This document shows, in pieces, positions 24,808-36,759 of a stretch of DNA of 64,000 nucleotides. The stretch's first letter is position 1, and each line of letters begins with the position of its first letter. A program made the position numbers and the translations under genes. Source of the stretch: Diaporthe sp. PMI_573 (taxonomy: Eukaryota > Ascomycota > Sordariomycetes > Diaporthales > Diaporthaceae); the NCBI GenBank assembly GCA_021399435.1, contig JAJTUP010000086.1:1-64000 (forward strand). Direction: 5' to 3'. The notes beneath the pieces are model-generated. The model saw only the letters and a list, made by a program, of their open reading frames with translations, made no database searches and had not been told where the DNA came from.

Positions 24808-27500
24808 GAGTCTAACAGTTTATTACTAAATATATTAAGAATCTTAACTAAGTTCTATTAAATATAGAACTTATAAAAGTAATAATATTAATATTTAAGT
24901 TAGAATAGTATAAGAAGAAAGTCAACATTATTAAGTATACTTATAGGACTAACAAGTGTTTACCCTAAGATAAAAAGATCTATAAAATCCAGGGCTAGAC
25001 ATACTATACATATCTAAAAGATATAAAGTCCTTTCTTAAAATAACCAGGTACTATAACCACTAGATCTAAGGCTTTTTACTTATTACACAACCACTTTTT
25101 AATTTATAGAAGAAGGGTACAGTATTTATATAGATAGAGTTAGAACAAGGTATAGTAGAGGAGCTAATTAGAAAATTATTAATAAAACCTTATATTAATT
25201 AGCCTAGATTATAGCCTAACTATAGGGGAGATTGTTTTAATAGTAGATGCGAGTCTTATTAAATAGAGCGCTGCCCTTATATAGGATGTTCTTAGCCATA
25301 AAAAGCTAGCAAGATTTAAAAGCAGCGTCTAGATAGCTGTAGAATCAAGGTATAACGTGATAAAGAGGGAATATCAAGGTATTCTTTATACTATATAAAA
25401 AATAAAAAATAATCTTTTTAGGTACTAATTTGTTTTAGAAATAAATACAAGAGTACTAGTAGACTAGATTAATAAAGAAATGTTAGATATTCTAGGCATA
25501 CTAATTACTTATTAGATAATAGTAATTAAACTTTTCGACTTTAAAATATACTATATTTCCAGAACTAAGAATCCTATTACAGATACTCTTTCTCAGCTAC
25601 CAAATTCAACCCAACTAAACATTAACCTAGATGGAGATCTAGATAACTAGTATAACGCTCAGATCAATTCTTTAGATGCTGAATAGGTTAGAAAACTACT
25701 CCTAGATAACTAATTTAAATAGATAGCAACTTCAAATCAATATACAAATTTCCTCCTCTATGGAATTATCCTACACTATCTCAGCCCAAGCTAGATAGTG
25801 TAATTTAAAATAGAAGCTCTCAAGTACCAAGTTCTCAGCAGACTTCTATAGAGACAAGAAGAAGAATGACTACCTAGACAACAAGTTATTAACAACCCTT
25901 AGCTATAATACTAGGTAATCCAAAAATACTATACCAACTTTAGTTACAAAGGACGTAATTCCACAATAGCTAGAATCCAGGACTTATACTACTAGAAAGG
26001 CCTATACCACGATATTAAAAAGGCCATCTCAGGATATCTTCTATATACTTAGTACGATCTAAAGACATATAGTCAAGGTATTACCCTAATAATACCTAGC
26101 TTACCATTTCATACTATTTAAATTAACATTTAATACGTACAGCTATACTATAGTTATAATTACCTAGTAGAAGCCTAATGTAATCTAATAGAATATATTA
26201 TCACCAGGCCCTTATAGAATACAACTACTAAGGCTCTAAAGAAATTCTTTATTAAAGAAATTCTTATTGAGAAAATAGCCGCTACACTAGCTGCAAAAGC
26301 AACGCGCTGCACTTACAAGCTAGTAAGAACAACTTATATTTTCAGGACACTGTTTAACAATTCTCCTTTAATATAGATACCCTCTCAAAGTATCTATAGA
26401 TAATAAACCTAAAAACAAATTAGACTTTACTACTTTTATTAAATTAACTAGTATTCTACTTATTTAGGTATCTCTATATAACCCAAGAGCTTAAGGACTT
26501 GTTAAAGGTAGCTATTATAGTATTACTTAATCTCTTACTAAACTTTTAGACCAAGGCTATAACTAGATTAAGTACCTTAAAGTAGTTCTCTTTATTAATA
26601 AAACCTTAGTTTAATATTCTTATAGCTATATACCCTTTTATCTCCTCTATAGTTAGGAACTAATAATTCTAATTAAAATAGAGATTCCAATATAATAAAT
26701 CTTAGCATAGGACCTAAATTATACTCTAAAACAAGCCTTATAATTTAGGCTTGACATAATTATCAATAAGGTAATAGACGTTGACAAAGCCATTTAATTA
26801 GTCAAGCTATTTAAACAATAACAAGCTTAGGGATAGAAAGATGCTTTGTACTAACAAAATAAGTACCTCAAACTAGGAAACATAGTCCTTATCTATAACT
26901 ATGTTAGGAAAATAGACCATTCAACTACAGCTAAAATAGCTTACTGATAGAGAGGTCCTTTTATAATTAAGTAGGTATTAAAAAATAATATATACTATCT
27001 ACAAACCTCTAATAGAGCAATACTATAAGAAACATTTACAGTAAGAAATCTTAAGCTTTTTATTAAACATAATGATCTAAATATATAGGTTCCGGCTATA
27101 CTAATGCTATAAGAAGATAACTAAGAACTTTAAACTAATAAATCCCTTTAATAAAAACTCAACCTCCCTACACTATATTTTAACTATAATAATTTACAAC
27201 AAGATCCTTTTTTAATACCTTAACATAATTTTCTATCTAATCAACCTTAACTACATTAAACAGATAATAATACTAAACTTTAAAATCTTTAATTCTTTAA
27301 TAATAAATTCTCAAACCATAACTTCCTTAATATTAATAAACTAAACAATATAATACCTTAACCTCTAACTCGAGCTTAATATACTAAATATACTAAATAA
27401 ACTAAAGCTTGATAACAAAACTAGTATATTGATATCCTAGTAAGAAAAATCCCTTATAATTAATGTTGTTCTTAACCTTGCTAGCTTTCAACCTAGTGGA
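24808..27500 (+). pseudogene. Element D: RT thumb, RNase H and integrase remnants
   Basis: 24808-25230 continues the reverse transcriptase after transposon C. About 25230-25620 corresponds to RNase H, and about 25900-26500 to integrase: CPL-like zinc-binding patch with HYHDIKKAISGYLLYT, then the core. The end near 27490 contains a PSGG patch. The domain order supports a Ty3-type pol. All frames contain many TAA/TAG stops, and individual limits are approximate. Confidence 0.6.
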
Positions 27501-27859
27501 GGATATAATATAAACATAGCCTTTCCTAAACATTTTACTTCACTCATTTCATTTTACCTATTTATTTAAATATAATACGTGTTTTGTATTTATAACTCCC
27601 AAAAAGTTTCTCCTCTATTGTTTCTATATAATTCTTAATTTAATAAAACTTAACAGCTTTTTCATTTAAAATTTAACTTTTAAAACCTGCCATTTCATTT
27701 ACCTTACCTTTCCTTCTCTCCTATATAGTCTCAACCTTAAAACTTTATATACTAAATCTCCTCCTATATAGGTATTACAGCCTTTTAGTTAATTACTTTC
27801 TTCAAAGCAGCGTTTTTAAACAGCCGTTTCTCTAGCTTCAAGGGGGAAGAATTTACCTA

Positions 27860-28640
27860 TTTAATATTAAACCATGTCAAGATTATAAAGGAAAGACGGG
27901 CTTACCTTTACAGCTTGATCTCGAATACATTTATATCCTTTATACTTATCTATATACAAGTTATACTCATAGTTAGAATTTACCATGTAGATATAAGCTA
28001 TATACTTACTACCCTAGATGCCTAGATAGGAGATACAGTACAAGAAAGAATAGTTAACGTTAGTATTAAAGTTTCTTCCCATAGCATTCTTAACCTCGCA
28101 GATTATATTAGTATACCTTTTAGTATAGCAAGTATAAGGCACAGTATTTTAGTATCCCCATAATATAACCAGGAGGGAATAGTAGTACTAGGGGCAGGTA
28201 TATATGTTTAGGAAGTAGTCGCTAAAAGGATAACCTCTAGCATAATAGACAACGATTTAATAAGTAGGCTTAGCCTTTATTAGGAAGATAAACTTACCCG
28301 TATCACTACTTACGTTAGATATAAGCTTAAACAAGCTACTTATATCCACAAGCTCCCAGATAATATATAGAGCCTTAATACTTACTTCAAGTTTACTAAT
28401 ATAGATTACTTTCACTATAAGCCACTAGTTAGGTACAAACTAGTGATAACTATTAGGGATAGGGGTATTAAGAAACCATACTAACAAGAGGCTAATGTTC
28501 AGCTTAAGTAAGTACTAGGAAGAAGGAAAGACAACCTTACTATTATCAGGCTTTAAAGATAACATAATAATAATAATAGACAAAAGTATAAGGGAGAGAA
28601 GGAAAGTAGAAATTAAGAGTTATAGGGTTAGAAAAAAGAG
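27860..28640 (-). pseudogene. Decayed reading frame of unknown family (minus)
   Basis: A single minus-strand frame stays coherent for over 230 codons, interrupted only by a few TAA/TAG. It contains patches such as ALYIIWELVDISSLFKLISN, VVYYARGYPFSDYFLNIY, NTVPYTCYTKRYTNIICEVK and SKYIAYIYMVNSNYEYNLYI. It has several cysteines and an aromatic-rich C-terminal half. I do not recognise the family. It is transcribed away from, and lies head-to-head with, the plus-strand frame at 36760 once element B is removed. It could belong to an unknown mobile element or be a captured gene. Confidence 0.45.
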
Positions 28641-28782
28641 GTAGTTAAATAGAGGGAGAGAGGTAGCCTTTTAAAGATTAGGCAAGTACTAATAGAAGGG
28701 AGATAGAGGGAAAACAGGGTAACTCACTAGTTTCTACTTATTACTATAAATAAAAGCTACTAAAGCTAGTAGTAACTATATC

Positions 28783-29265
28783 TATAATGATTACACTAAA
28801 CCTTTGTCAGGTTTAGTAGGTAACCTGTAGGGTTTATGTTAGTAATATGGCGTAGAGGTGATACTTGACTGTGTAGTGTAAGACACGATGATTCTTCAAG
28901 TATGATTACTAGCTGTGAGGCTATCTAGTTATTAGACTGAATACTTAGATTGATGACTAAAGAGTCTGTTTTATGAAAGCTATCTACTATGGTGATGACT
29001 ATGTCCTTATATGTTCTGACTCTTTAGTGGCTCGCTGGCTTGCAAGGTAAGTCTATGATCCATGGTGTAAGGCTTGACGATCTACATGTTGAGCTGGCTC
29101 GTTGGGCTCATAAGTAAGCCTTGCAAGCCTAACCCTAACCCTAGCCTTGGTATGCCTTGCTGACTTTGCCCTTAAGTACCTGCGGGGTTGCGTCGTGGTA
29201 TCTGATTCTGATTACCAGGGTTATCGAAACGGGTCCCTTGGGTACTATCGTGTTAGTTTATAATA
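28783..29265 (-). repeat. LTR of element B (3' LTR in element orientation)
   Basis: 483-bp LTR pairing with 35924-36406. It contains a doubled telomere-like CCTAACCCTAACCCTAG at about 29130-29146. Confidence 0.9.
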
Positions 29266-32200
29266 CTATCTCCCTCCTTACTTCTTTTGTCCTTAAAAGT
29301 GTTCTGTAAGTTACCTCCTACTTTGCTATGTTCTTATTTATGCCTTCCTAATTTGCTATGTTAGACTGTGTTAAAGATTCTCAGGTTTTAAAGTCGTCCC
29401 GTTGTTCTAAGAAGGTTGAATAACGTAATTCCCTTCTTTCTTCCATTCTTCAAAACACTGTTACCATATAGCCTTGCTCTTTCTATACTAGTTAGGGCCT
29501 TAAGTCCTGTAAGGCTTCCACCCGGGATTCTAGTCGTTGCTACGAATGTGTTTACTAGTAGTGATTAAAATATAACATCCTTGAGCTTAATAACTTGAAG
29601 GACCTCCTATATATCTTGGCTTAGTACTAGAAGCTGGAGGATAAGATTGAGGAATTAGAGGAGAAGCTCATGTATTTATGTAAGTAGAAACACATGTAGC
29701 GTGAGAAGATATCGCGGGCTATTCACCAGGGCCTGTAGAATCTAGATGAGTTAGATCGTGTGGAAAAGGAGGAGGCTAAAGCTAAGTATGTATGGATTGC
29801 TGAGTAATCTACCAAGGCTGCTTGTTAGAGCTCTACTAAGGAGGCTAGTGGTATGGTAGTATAGGAGGCTTGGTTATGTTCTAAGGGTAAGGTTAGTGTC
29901 TTTAATTAGAGTTTGATAGTAAATGATGTTAGTAACTAGTTAATATTCTTAGATGTTCCTGGTATCAGGGGTATTGGTAGTAGTACGGCTATTAGTGGTT
30001 TACCAAAATCCTGATGTATGTTTTTCTAGTAAAGTGATTAACTAATGAATTGAAATTATAGCTGTTTTGTTAGCCTATATATTCTTACTTAACTAGTAGA
30101 GTTGTTAACTAGTCAAGTTCTTTAACTAGTTAACTAGTTAAGGGGGTTGACTAGTTAACTTACGTACTCCTTGACTAGTTAATTAGTTAATTAGTTAAGG
30201 GGGTTGACTAGTTAAGGGGGTTAACTAGTTAATTACTTATTTTAACTAGTAGGTGTTCTAACTAGTTTACTATCTTAGCTACTTTATAAGCCTTGTGGTT
30301 TTTCTAGGTTGACTAGTATTTATTAGGTAGCTGGTTAGTTAGTCTTGTCCTAGCTATCCTTGTTTTAGTCATGGCTAAGTTTCTAGCCTAGTATTCTTCT
30401 AGGAGTTGCTTATAACTAGTAAGGTTTTTAGTTAGTTCCCATGTATTCTTGCTAATATCGTATCCTTTCCATTTAACAAGGTATTCTATTATTCCTTAAT
30501 ATTATTATAAGTTAATGATGCTTTCTACTTCATATTCTTTATTATACTTATTAACTATCTTAATCTATATCTCGAGTTTCATATCTTCTAGTACTAGCTC
30601 TAAAAGTAAGATATAAAAAAACTAGGTACTATCTTATTCCTTAAGGTAGTAAAAGTTTATAGTTAGTGTCTGAGAGTTTCCTTGAGATTTCGAATAGTCT
30701 AATTTTCTTATAATCAAGCTTGTTACTAGGTTACTTAGTTTTAATATTTCATTAAAGAAGGTAGACTTTATCTCTCTTCTTAAGAATTAGTCCCTTAATT
30801 CTTTTCTAATTTATATATTTAGCTATTCATTCTTATATAAAAGAAAGTTCTTCTTAAATATCCTTCTAGATTTATCTAATTCTTGTTACTTTTCGTTTTG
30901 CTAATTCTACTAGTATGTTGTCTAGTAACGATTCATAGTAAGCCTTGGGCTTGTATCCATAGATTATAAAGAAAGGTAACTATTTAGTTATGCTAGTTGT
31001 TATACTATTATAGGTAAACTATGCTAATGGTAATAGTTTAACCTAGTTATCCTATAACTAGTTAATGTAATGTTAAAGGTATTATTCTATAATCTAGTTA
31101 ATTTACTCTATTTATCTATCTATTTATGGATATACTATTGTTAAGAGCTTGTGTTTTACTCTAAGCTACTTTATTAGTAACTTTTAGAAGTTTAATATAA
31201 AGAGCTTGTCTCTATCTAATATAATTTCATGTAGTATTTTATAATTACTTATAATAATTTGTAAGAACATGTATGTAAGCTCTTCTGCTATACTGGCTTC
31301 CTTGTATAGTATGAAGTATGTATACTTGCTTAGTCTATAAACTACTACTAGGATACTATCAAAGAGCACCTTAGTTAAGGGTTCTTATGAGAGAGGTAGC
31401 TTAATGATAAAGTCTAGACTAATGGATAACTATATAGTTATAGGTACTAGTAGGGGCTTTAAAAGTCTATATAGTTTGTACCTAGCTATCTTATTCTTGT
31501 TACAAGAGTTACATTACCTGATGATTTCTTCTGTTCTCTATCTAAGGTTTAGGATCTAGTGAGTTTACTAGATTCTCTTAACTATTACTAATATACCTTG
31601 GTATCTATGTATTAGGGCTTTGTATATTTCCTTAATTAAGTTATCTTGTTCTTTAGGATTAGTAGGTATCTCCTTAGGTATAGTGTTGACTCTAAATATA
31701 GTGTCGAGTTCTTGGTTAAGTATGAGGCTCTCGTCTTCTTAAGTTCTAAATATCGTCTACTTAGTAGGAGATTTCTTGTTCTGGTAGTTAGGTTGTTTGC
31801 TAAGAGTATCTACTTAAGTGTTCTTGATTCTATCTACGTATATAACCTTGATGTTAAATTATAAGAGGAATTCTACATATCTAACCTGTCTTTTATTAAG
31901 TTGCTTAGTTATAGTAAAGGTTATTAGGTTCTTATGATCTATATAGAGCTTGATCTATTTCTTAGCTCTAATAAGGTAGTGTTGTTATTCTTGAAATGTA
32001 TATACTATTACTATGAATTCCTTGTCTAGTATAGTGTAGCGTGTCTCTAGTCTATTAAATTTCTTACTAAAGTTTATAATGATATGTACTTGTCCTTAGT
32101 CATCCCTTTAGGTAAGTTCTCTACCTACTATGTTGTTAGAGGTATCTATATATATCTTAAATTCCTTGGTAGGATCTACTTCTTTAAGTACTAGTTCTTT

Positions 32201-35200
32201 AGTAACTTTATCCTTGATTTTATTAAACACTTATTAAGTTTCTCTTATCTATTTAAATGTTCGTTCCTTCTTGGTGAGATCTATAAGGGGCTTGTAGATA
32301 CTATTATAGTTCTGGATAAACTATTTATAGAAGTTAGTATAGCCTAGGAATACTTTAATGTCCTTGATATATATTAGTATTAGCTATTCTTTAATTACTT
32401 AAACCTTATCCTTCTATATCCTGATGAGTCTGGGTTTGATGGTATATCTAAGGTAGTTGACTTTCTGAATGTGGAAAAAGCTTTTTTTGGGTTCTACTAG
32501 GAGATTTACATCTTAAAGCTTCTAAAGTACTATCTTGATATATTCTTTATATTCTTCAAGGGTTTATGAGAAGATGAGGATATCATCTAGGTAGGTAATG
32601 ATGATAATGTCAAGGTATTTATATAAGACCTAATTAATTATTTCCTAGAATGATGCTAGTATGTTAGTTAATCTAAATAGCATGACTATATATTCGTAGT
32701 ATCTATAGTATGTTTAAAATACTGTTTTCTATTCTTCTCCTTTCTTTATTTAGATAAGGTTATAGGCTCCTTTAAGGTTAAGGGCTATAAACTATTATAC
32801 TCCTTATAGTTAGTCTCGTAGTTCTTTAATAAGGGGTAGAGGGTACTAATTCTTGATAGTAATATTGTTAAGTTATTAATAGTCTATATAAAGTCATGGC
32901 TTACTATTTTTCTTAAGTATAAACAAGATTAGATATCTTACTAGTGATCTTGAAGGTTAAATATATCCTTTCCTAAGGTTTTCATCAAGGTATTTCCTAA
33001 GTACCTTGAGTTTTTCTTTATCAAGTCCGTAGATCTTGTAAAACTTTAGTATCTCTCCTTCTTATATAGGGATCTCGTGGTCCTATTAGCTATATTTAGG
33101 GATTCCTGTGTTAAGTTCCTCCTAAAATACTTTCTTGAATTTATAGTATTCTCTTAGTATTTATTTAAATCTAGCTAGGGTACTTTATTCCCTATACTAA
33201 TGTAGGTAAAGGAGGTATTACTTTGTTTCTTATTCGTGAGTAGTGTTGTGTATTGATTAACTTTAGCCTTTCCTTGAGGTCTTCGAGTAGTCTGATCCTT
33301 CTCTATTTTTCTAAAGCTAAGTCCTTCCCTAACTACTTCTAAAGGTACTCGTGGGTTTGTTTAAGTACGTTTCTTTGCTATCCTTAGTAACTAAACTCTA
33401 TCCTATGCTATTAATTATAACCTTCTTCTAGGGAATAGCATTATCCTAAAAGATCTAGCTAGTAGTCTAATTAATTCAAGGATTTATAGCCCTTAGCTAT
33501 GAAAGTCCTAAGATTAGTTTATGTTATACTATATCCATGATGTCTAGGGTTATGGGAGTTTCGTATCCTTAGATTAAGATAGGTAGATGATTAGTCTCTA
33601 TATTAATTACTTTGTTTTTATATCCTACTTTTATGCCTTCCACGGTACTAAGTCTATAGGGGTCTTCCTTCTAATATTATAGGATCTTATCCCTATTAAT
33701 GATTCTTAGTAATATGAAGTTACCCTGAGTACTACTATTTAATAGTATACTATATGTTTTTCCGTTGATTTCTACTCTTAGTAGAATGTATGTATAGTTG
33801 CTTGTCTGTGTTATATATAGGGACTGTTGGTTTATGATTAGCTGTTGTCCCTCTATAGGTGATTGTTGTCTTTTCTTGATTCTTGCTAGGTCTTGGTCTA
33901 GGTTCTTGTAGCATGTTGTTTCCTTGAGTAGTCGTGGTGCTAGCTTATTAGCTTGTATTTCTTGTAAATGGGGTATCCTGGTGATCTGTAGTCCTGGGGT
34001 TGCCGTCTATCATATAGGTATTCTAAGGGTAGCTGGGGGTTTAGAATGAGAAGGGTGTAGGCTTTCTCTTTATAATGTTTGCTAGGTTTCTAGTAGTAGA
34101 GCTCGTCTTCCTTGTATACCCTAGTAATTAGTCCTTTACTAAAGTATTAGGGAAACAGGTTAAACTTAGCTTTCTCCCTAAAGTAAGTATGGTAGAGATT
34201 TTAGATACAAGAGGCCTAGGAGATTTCCTTGTATTCTGGGTGTCCTGGCTATAGGCATAGTTTGTTACCTGTTCTGTATTTCTTAGGTAGTTAGCTAAGT
34301 TCCTTGATTACTTGAATTAGTTAGATTCCTATAATAGTGATTCTGGTAGTACTAGTATCTAGAGTAATAGGGATACTATGTCCTAGGTATTCTTCGGGGT
34401 TTTCGTTAGGGTTTTTGGTAAGGTCTTTGTTTTGCTTTGTTGGTTGGTTGGTCTGCAGCGGACTGCCTTCTTTCTAGGTATCTTTCTAGGAGTCGTTTGT
34501 TCTTGCATACTCGTTGCTTAAGTAATCTAAGTTGCTGTCGTTTATTACTATATTATATAGTAGTCCTCGTCTTCCTATTACTAACTATCATTCTTGCTAA
34601 GGCTTTTTAGGAAACTATCTAGAGGCTTCTTTTCCCGAAAGGTGTAGTATGTACTAATTATTAAAACAGAAGGTCTAATTAAGGGTTCTATGTTGTTTAT
34701 TAGTATCTACTACTTGCTTTGAGATAGGTGGGTAGTTGTCTAGATCTTCTAGTTCCTACTTATTAGGGTAGATTGGATATTCTATATAGAGGTTGGGTTG
34801 GTATATGTAGTTAGTTCTGCCTTCTAGGTATACTAGGCATTGCTTGTTAAGCAAGTAGCTATACTATTAGTATAGTTCCTGTTATTAAGTTATGTTGACT
34901 TATCGTTATCCTTTGGGGACTAGCTTTCATTACTGTTTCTTTGGCTAGCAGTATTCCCTTGTAAAGTGTCTAGGTTTTCTGTAGTTGTAGTATTCCTTGC
35001 TAGTTAGTTTTCGTTGTGTTACGTTAAGTTCTATAGGGCCTGAATGAGTTCTACTAGCTGTGCTGTTATAACCTTGTTGGTGTCGGGGTTGATGGTTGTT
35101 GTGGAAGCTATTATTATACTAGTACTTCCTTTCTGTGTTTGGCTAGCTTTGAGGCTTCCACGAGTTATTAGGTGTCTTACGTTGTTGTTCCTACCTTTGT

Positions 35201-35923
35201 TTAAAGAGGCGGTTGTTAATACGTATAGCTATAGATATATATTTAGTAAAGTTGTCAGGTTAGTCTAGCTTGGTGATTTTATCCTTGATATCCTCTTTAA
35301 GCCCTTTATAGAACTAGCTTATAAGTATATCCTCTCCCTAACTAATATGGGTAGTGAGTTGTTTGAAGTAGGCTATATAGGTTGATGTTGACCTAGTCTG
35401 TCTAAGCTATATAAGCTGCCTTTTAGTAGTCCTATCTTTATTAGGGTCTCTGAAAGTATCTTTAAGAGCTTGTTTGAAATAGTTGAAGGTCTTGAAGATT
35501 TTCTTAGTATTGTCATCTTAGTCTTTTTCATCATTTTCTAGGTAGTTCCTTAGGGTGGGTTTAAACCAAGCAAGTATGTTCCCTTTAAGGTAGTGTCTAG
35601 TGAAGATGATCTTGTTATAGTGGGTTTCGAACTGGAGGTGGTTGTACTTGAAGTAGGTATGACACTACATGAGGAACCCCTGGAGGGTTCCCTTATCTCC
35701 CTTATAGGGGCTGGGCTTGTCTATTTTAAAAGCCTTGGCTTGCTGGAGTATGTAGAGATGTATAATCTCCTGCTAAAGTTGGCTAATCTGATTACCTATT
35801 TCCTTGATGGGGTTAGCCTTAGGCTAGGTAACTTAGGAGGTGGTAGGAGTCTGAGGTACTATTATATTGTTAATATTACATAGTAGGTAACTACGTAGCT
35901 ATACTGAACAAGAGTTATTAAAA
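29266..35923 (-). pseudogene. Decayed gag-pol of element B
   Basis: Gag on the minus strand at about 35850-34900, with patches PYKGDKGTLQGFLMQC, HYLKGNILAWFKPTL and STYIAYFKQLTTH, typical of the retrotransposon Gag fold. The reverse transcriptase at about 32900-32560 has LKGAYNLI and YEYIVMLFRLTN. An intact YLDD catalytic motif is encoded at 32593-32582. The integrase core piece 31369-31184 is open for 61 codons and includes FDSILVVVYRLSKYTYFILY and LDRDKL. Stops elsewhere make it non-functional. It is better preserved than A. Confidence 0.85.
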
Positions 35924-36406
35924 TGTAATGATTATACTAAACCTTTATAGGGTTTAGTAGGTAACCTATAGGGTTTATATTAGTAATATGGCATAGAGGT
36001 GATACTTGACTATATAGTGTAAGATATGATGATTCTTTAAGTATGATTACTAGCTATAAGGCTATCTAGTTGTTAGACTGAATACTTAGATTGATGACTA
36101 AAGAGTCTGTTTTATGAAAGCTATCTACTGTGGTGATGACTATGTCTTTATATGTTCTGACTTTTTAGTGGCTTGCTGGCTTGCAAGGCAAGTCTGTGAT
36201 CCATAGTGTAAGGCTTGATGATCTATATATTAAGCTGGCTCGTCGGGCTCGTAAGCGAGCCTTGCGAGCCTGACCCTAACCCTGGCCTTAGTATGCCCTG
36301 CTGACTTTGCCCTTAAGTGCCTGTGGGGTTGCGTTGTGGTATCTGATTCTGATTGCCGGGGTCATCGAAACGGGTCCCTTGGGTGCCATCGTGTTGGTTC
36401 ATAACA
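35924..36406 (-). repeat. LTR of element B (5' LTR in element orientation)
   Basis: 483-bp partner of 28783-29265. In element orientation it starts TGTTATGAACCAACACGATG, and gag follows at lower coordinates. Confidence 0.9.
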
Positions 36407-36759
36407 ATATCTTTCTATTTAAAGCATAAAAACTAGCACCAACCCTATTTAGCCAAACCTCTACTTTCTTCCTTATAATAATACCTTCTAACCTACTAGC
36501 TACGTAACCTATAACTACTTCTCAACATCTAACAGCAAGGTAATTCCAGAACTAATTATATATATCTAAACCACTTCTATATTTCTCACCTAAAGAAGTA
36601 AGTCTAACATATAGTTACTATACCCTAACAATCACCACAGTATAGAAAACCTCTCCTCCCGTTTAAGTACCCTTTCTAACTCTCCTCTCTTATCTTCCAA
36701 CATTCCCCTTACCCTAATCAGCTATATTAGTAACCTCTAGGGCTACAAGCTCCTCTTAC

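Larger units (their letters stand above)
9025..27850 (+). mobile_element. Decayed + strand Gypsy-like retrotransposon D (host of later insertions)
   Basis: Composite of segments that join once later insertions are removed: 9025-10317, 18336-20436, 20974-22480 and about 24808-27850. The order gag-like, aspartic protease, reverse transcriptase, RNase H and integrase on the + strand is that of a Gypsy (Ty3) element. A polypurine tract, CAAGGGGGAAGAA at about 27838, marks the likely 3' end of the internal region. Its own LTRs are not identified: the 252-bp repeats at 8773 and 38924 are candidates, but about 3.5 kb of unrelated sequence separates the polypurine tract from the right one. The + strand has kept many CA and lost nearly all TG. 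Confidence 0.6.
28783..36406 (-). mobile_element. Gypsy retrotransposon B (minus strand), full length
   Basis: Bounded by 483-bp LTRs (28783-29265 and 35924-36406). The target duplication ATATC at 28778-28782 and 36407-36411 is exact. Length is 7624 bp. It has the same LTR ends and internal order as element A but diverges in the middle of the LTR. The + strand keeps TG and has lost almost all CA, a one-sided RIP pattern unlike A. Element B interrupts the intergenic space between two decayed frames of unknown family. Confidence 0.9.

Noticed and set aside
29125..29150. Interstitial telomere
   Set aside because: Only two CCCTAA units, embedded at a fixed place in LTRs; not an array.
35044..35883. 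Two + strand frames (74 and 96 codons) in element B
   Set aside because: They are antisense to the Gag region, whose minus-strand translation gives a recognisable Gag. The openness comes from one-sided CA loss.
18336..36406. APOBEC-like cDNA hypermutation as the cause of G-to-A bias in sense strands of B and D
   Set aside because: The sense-strand bias is the same in B and D, but the two LTRs of A differ in polarity, A is depleted on both strands, and DNA transposon C and the hAT relic (no cDNA stage) are equally mutated. RIP explains all of these more simply.
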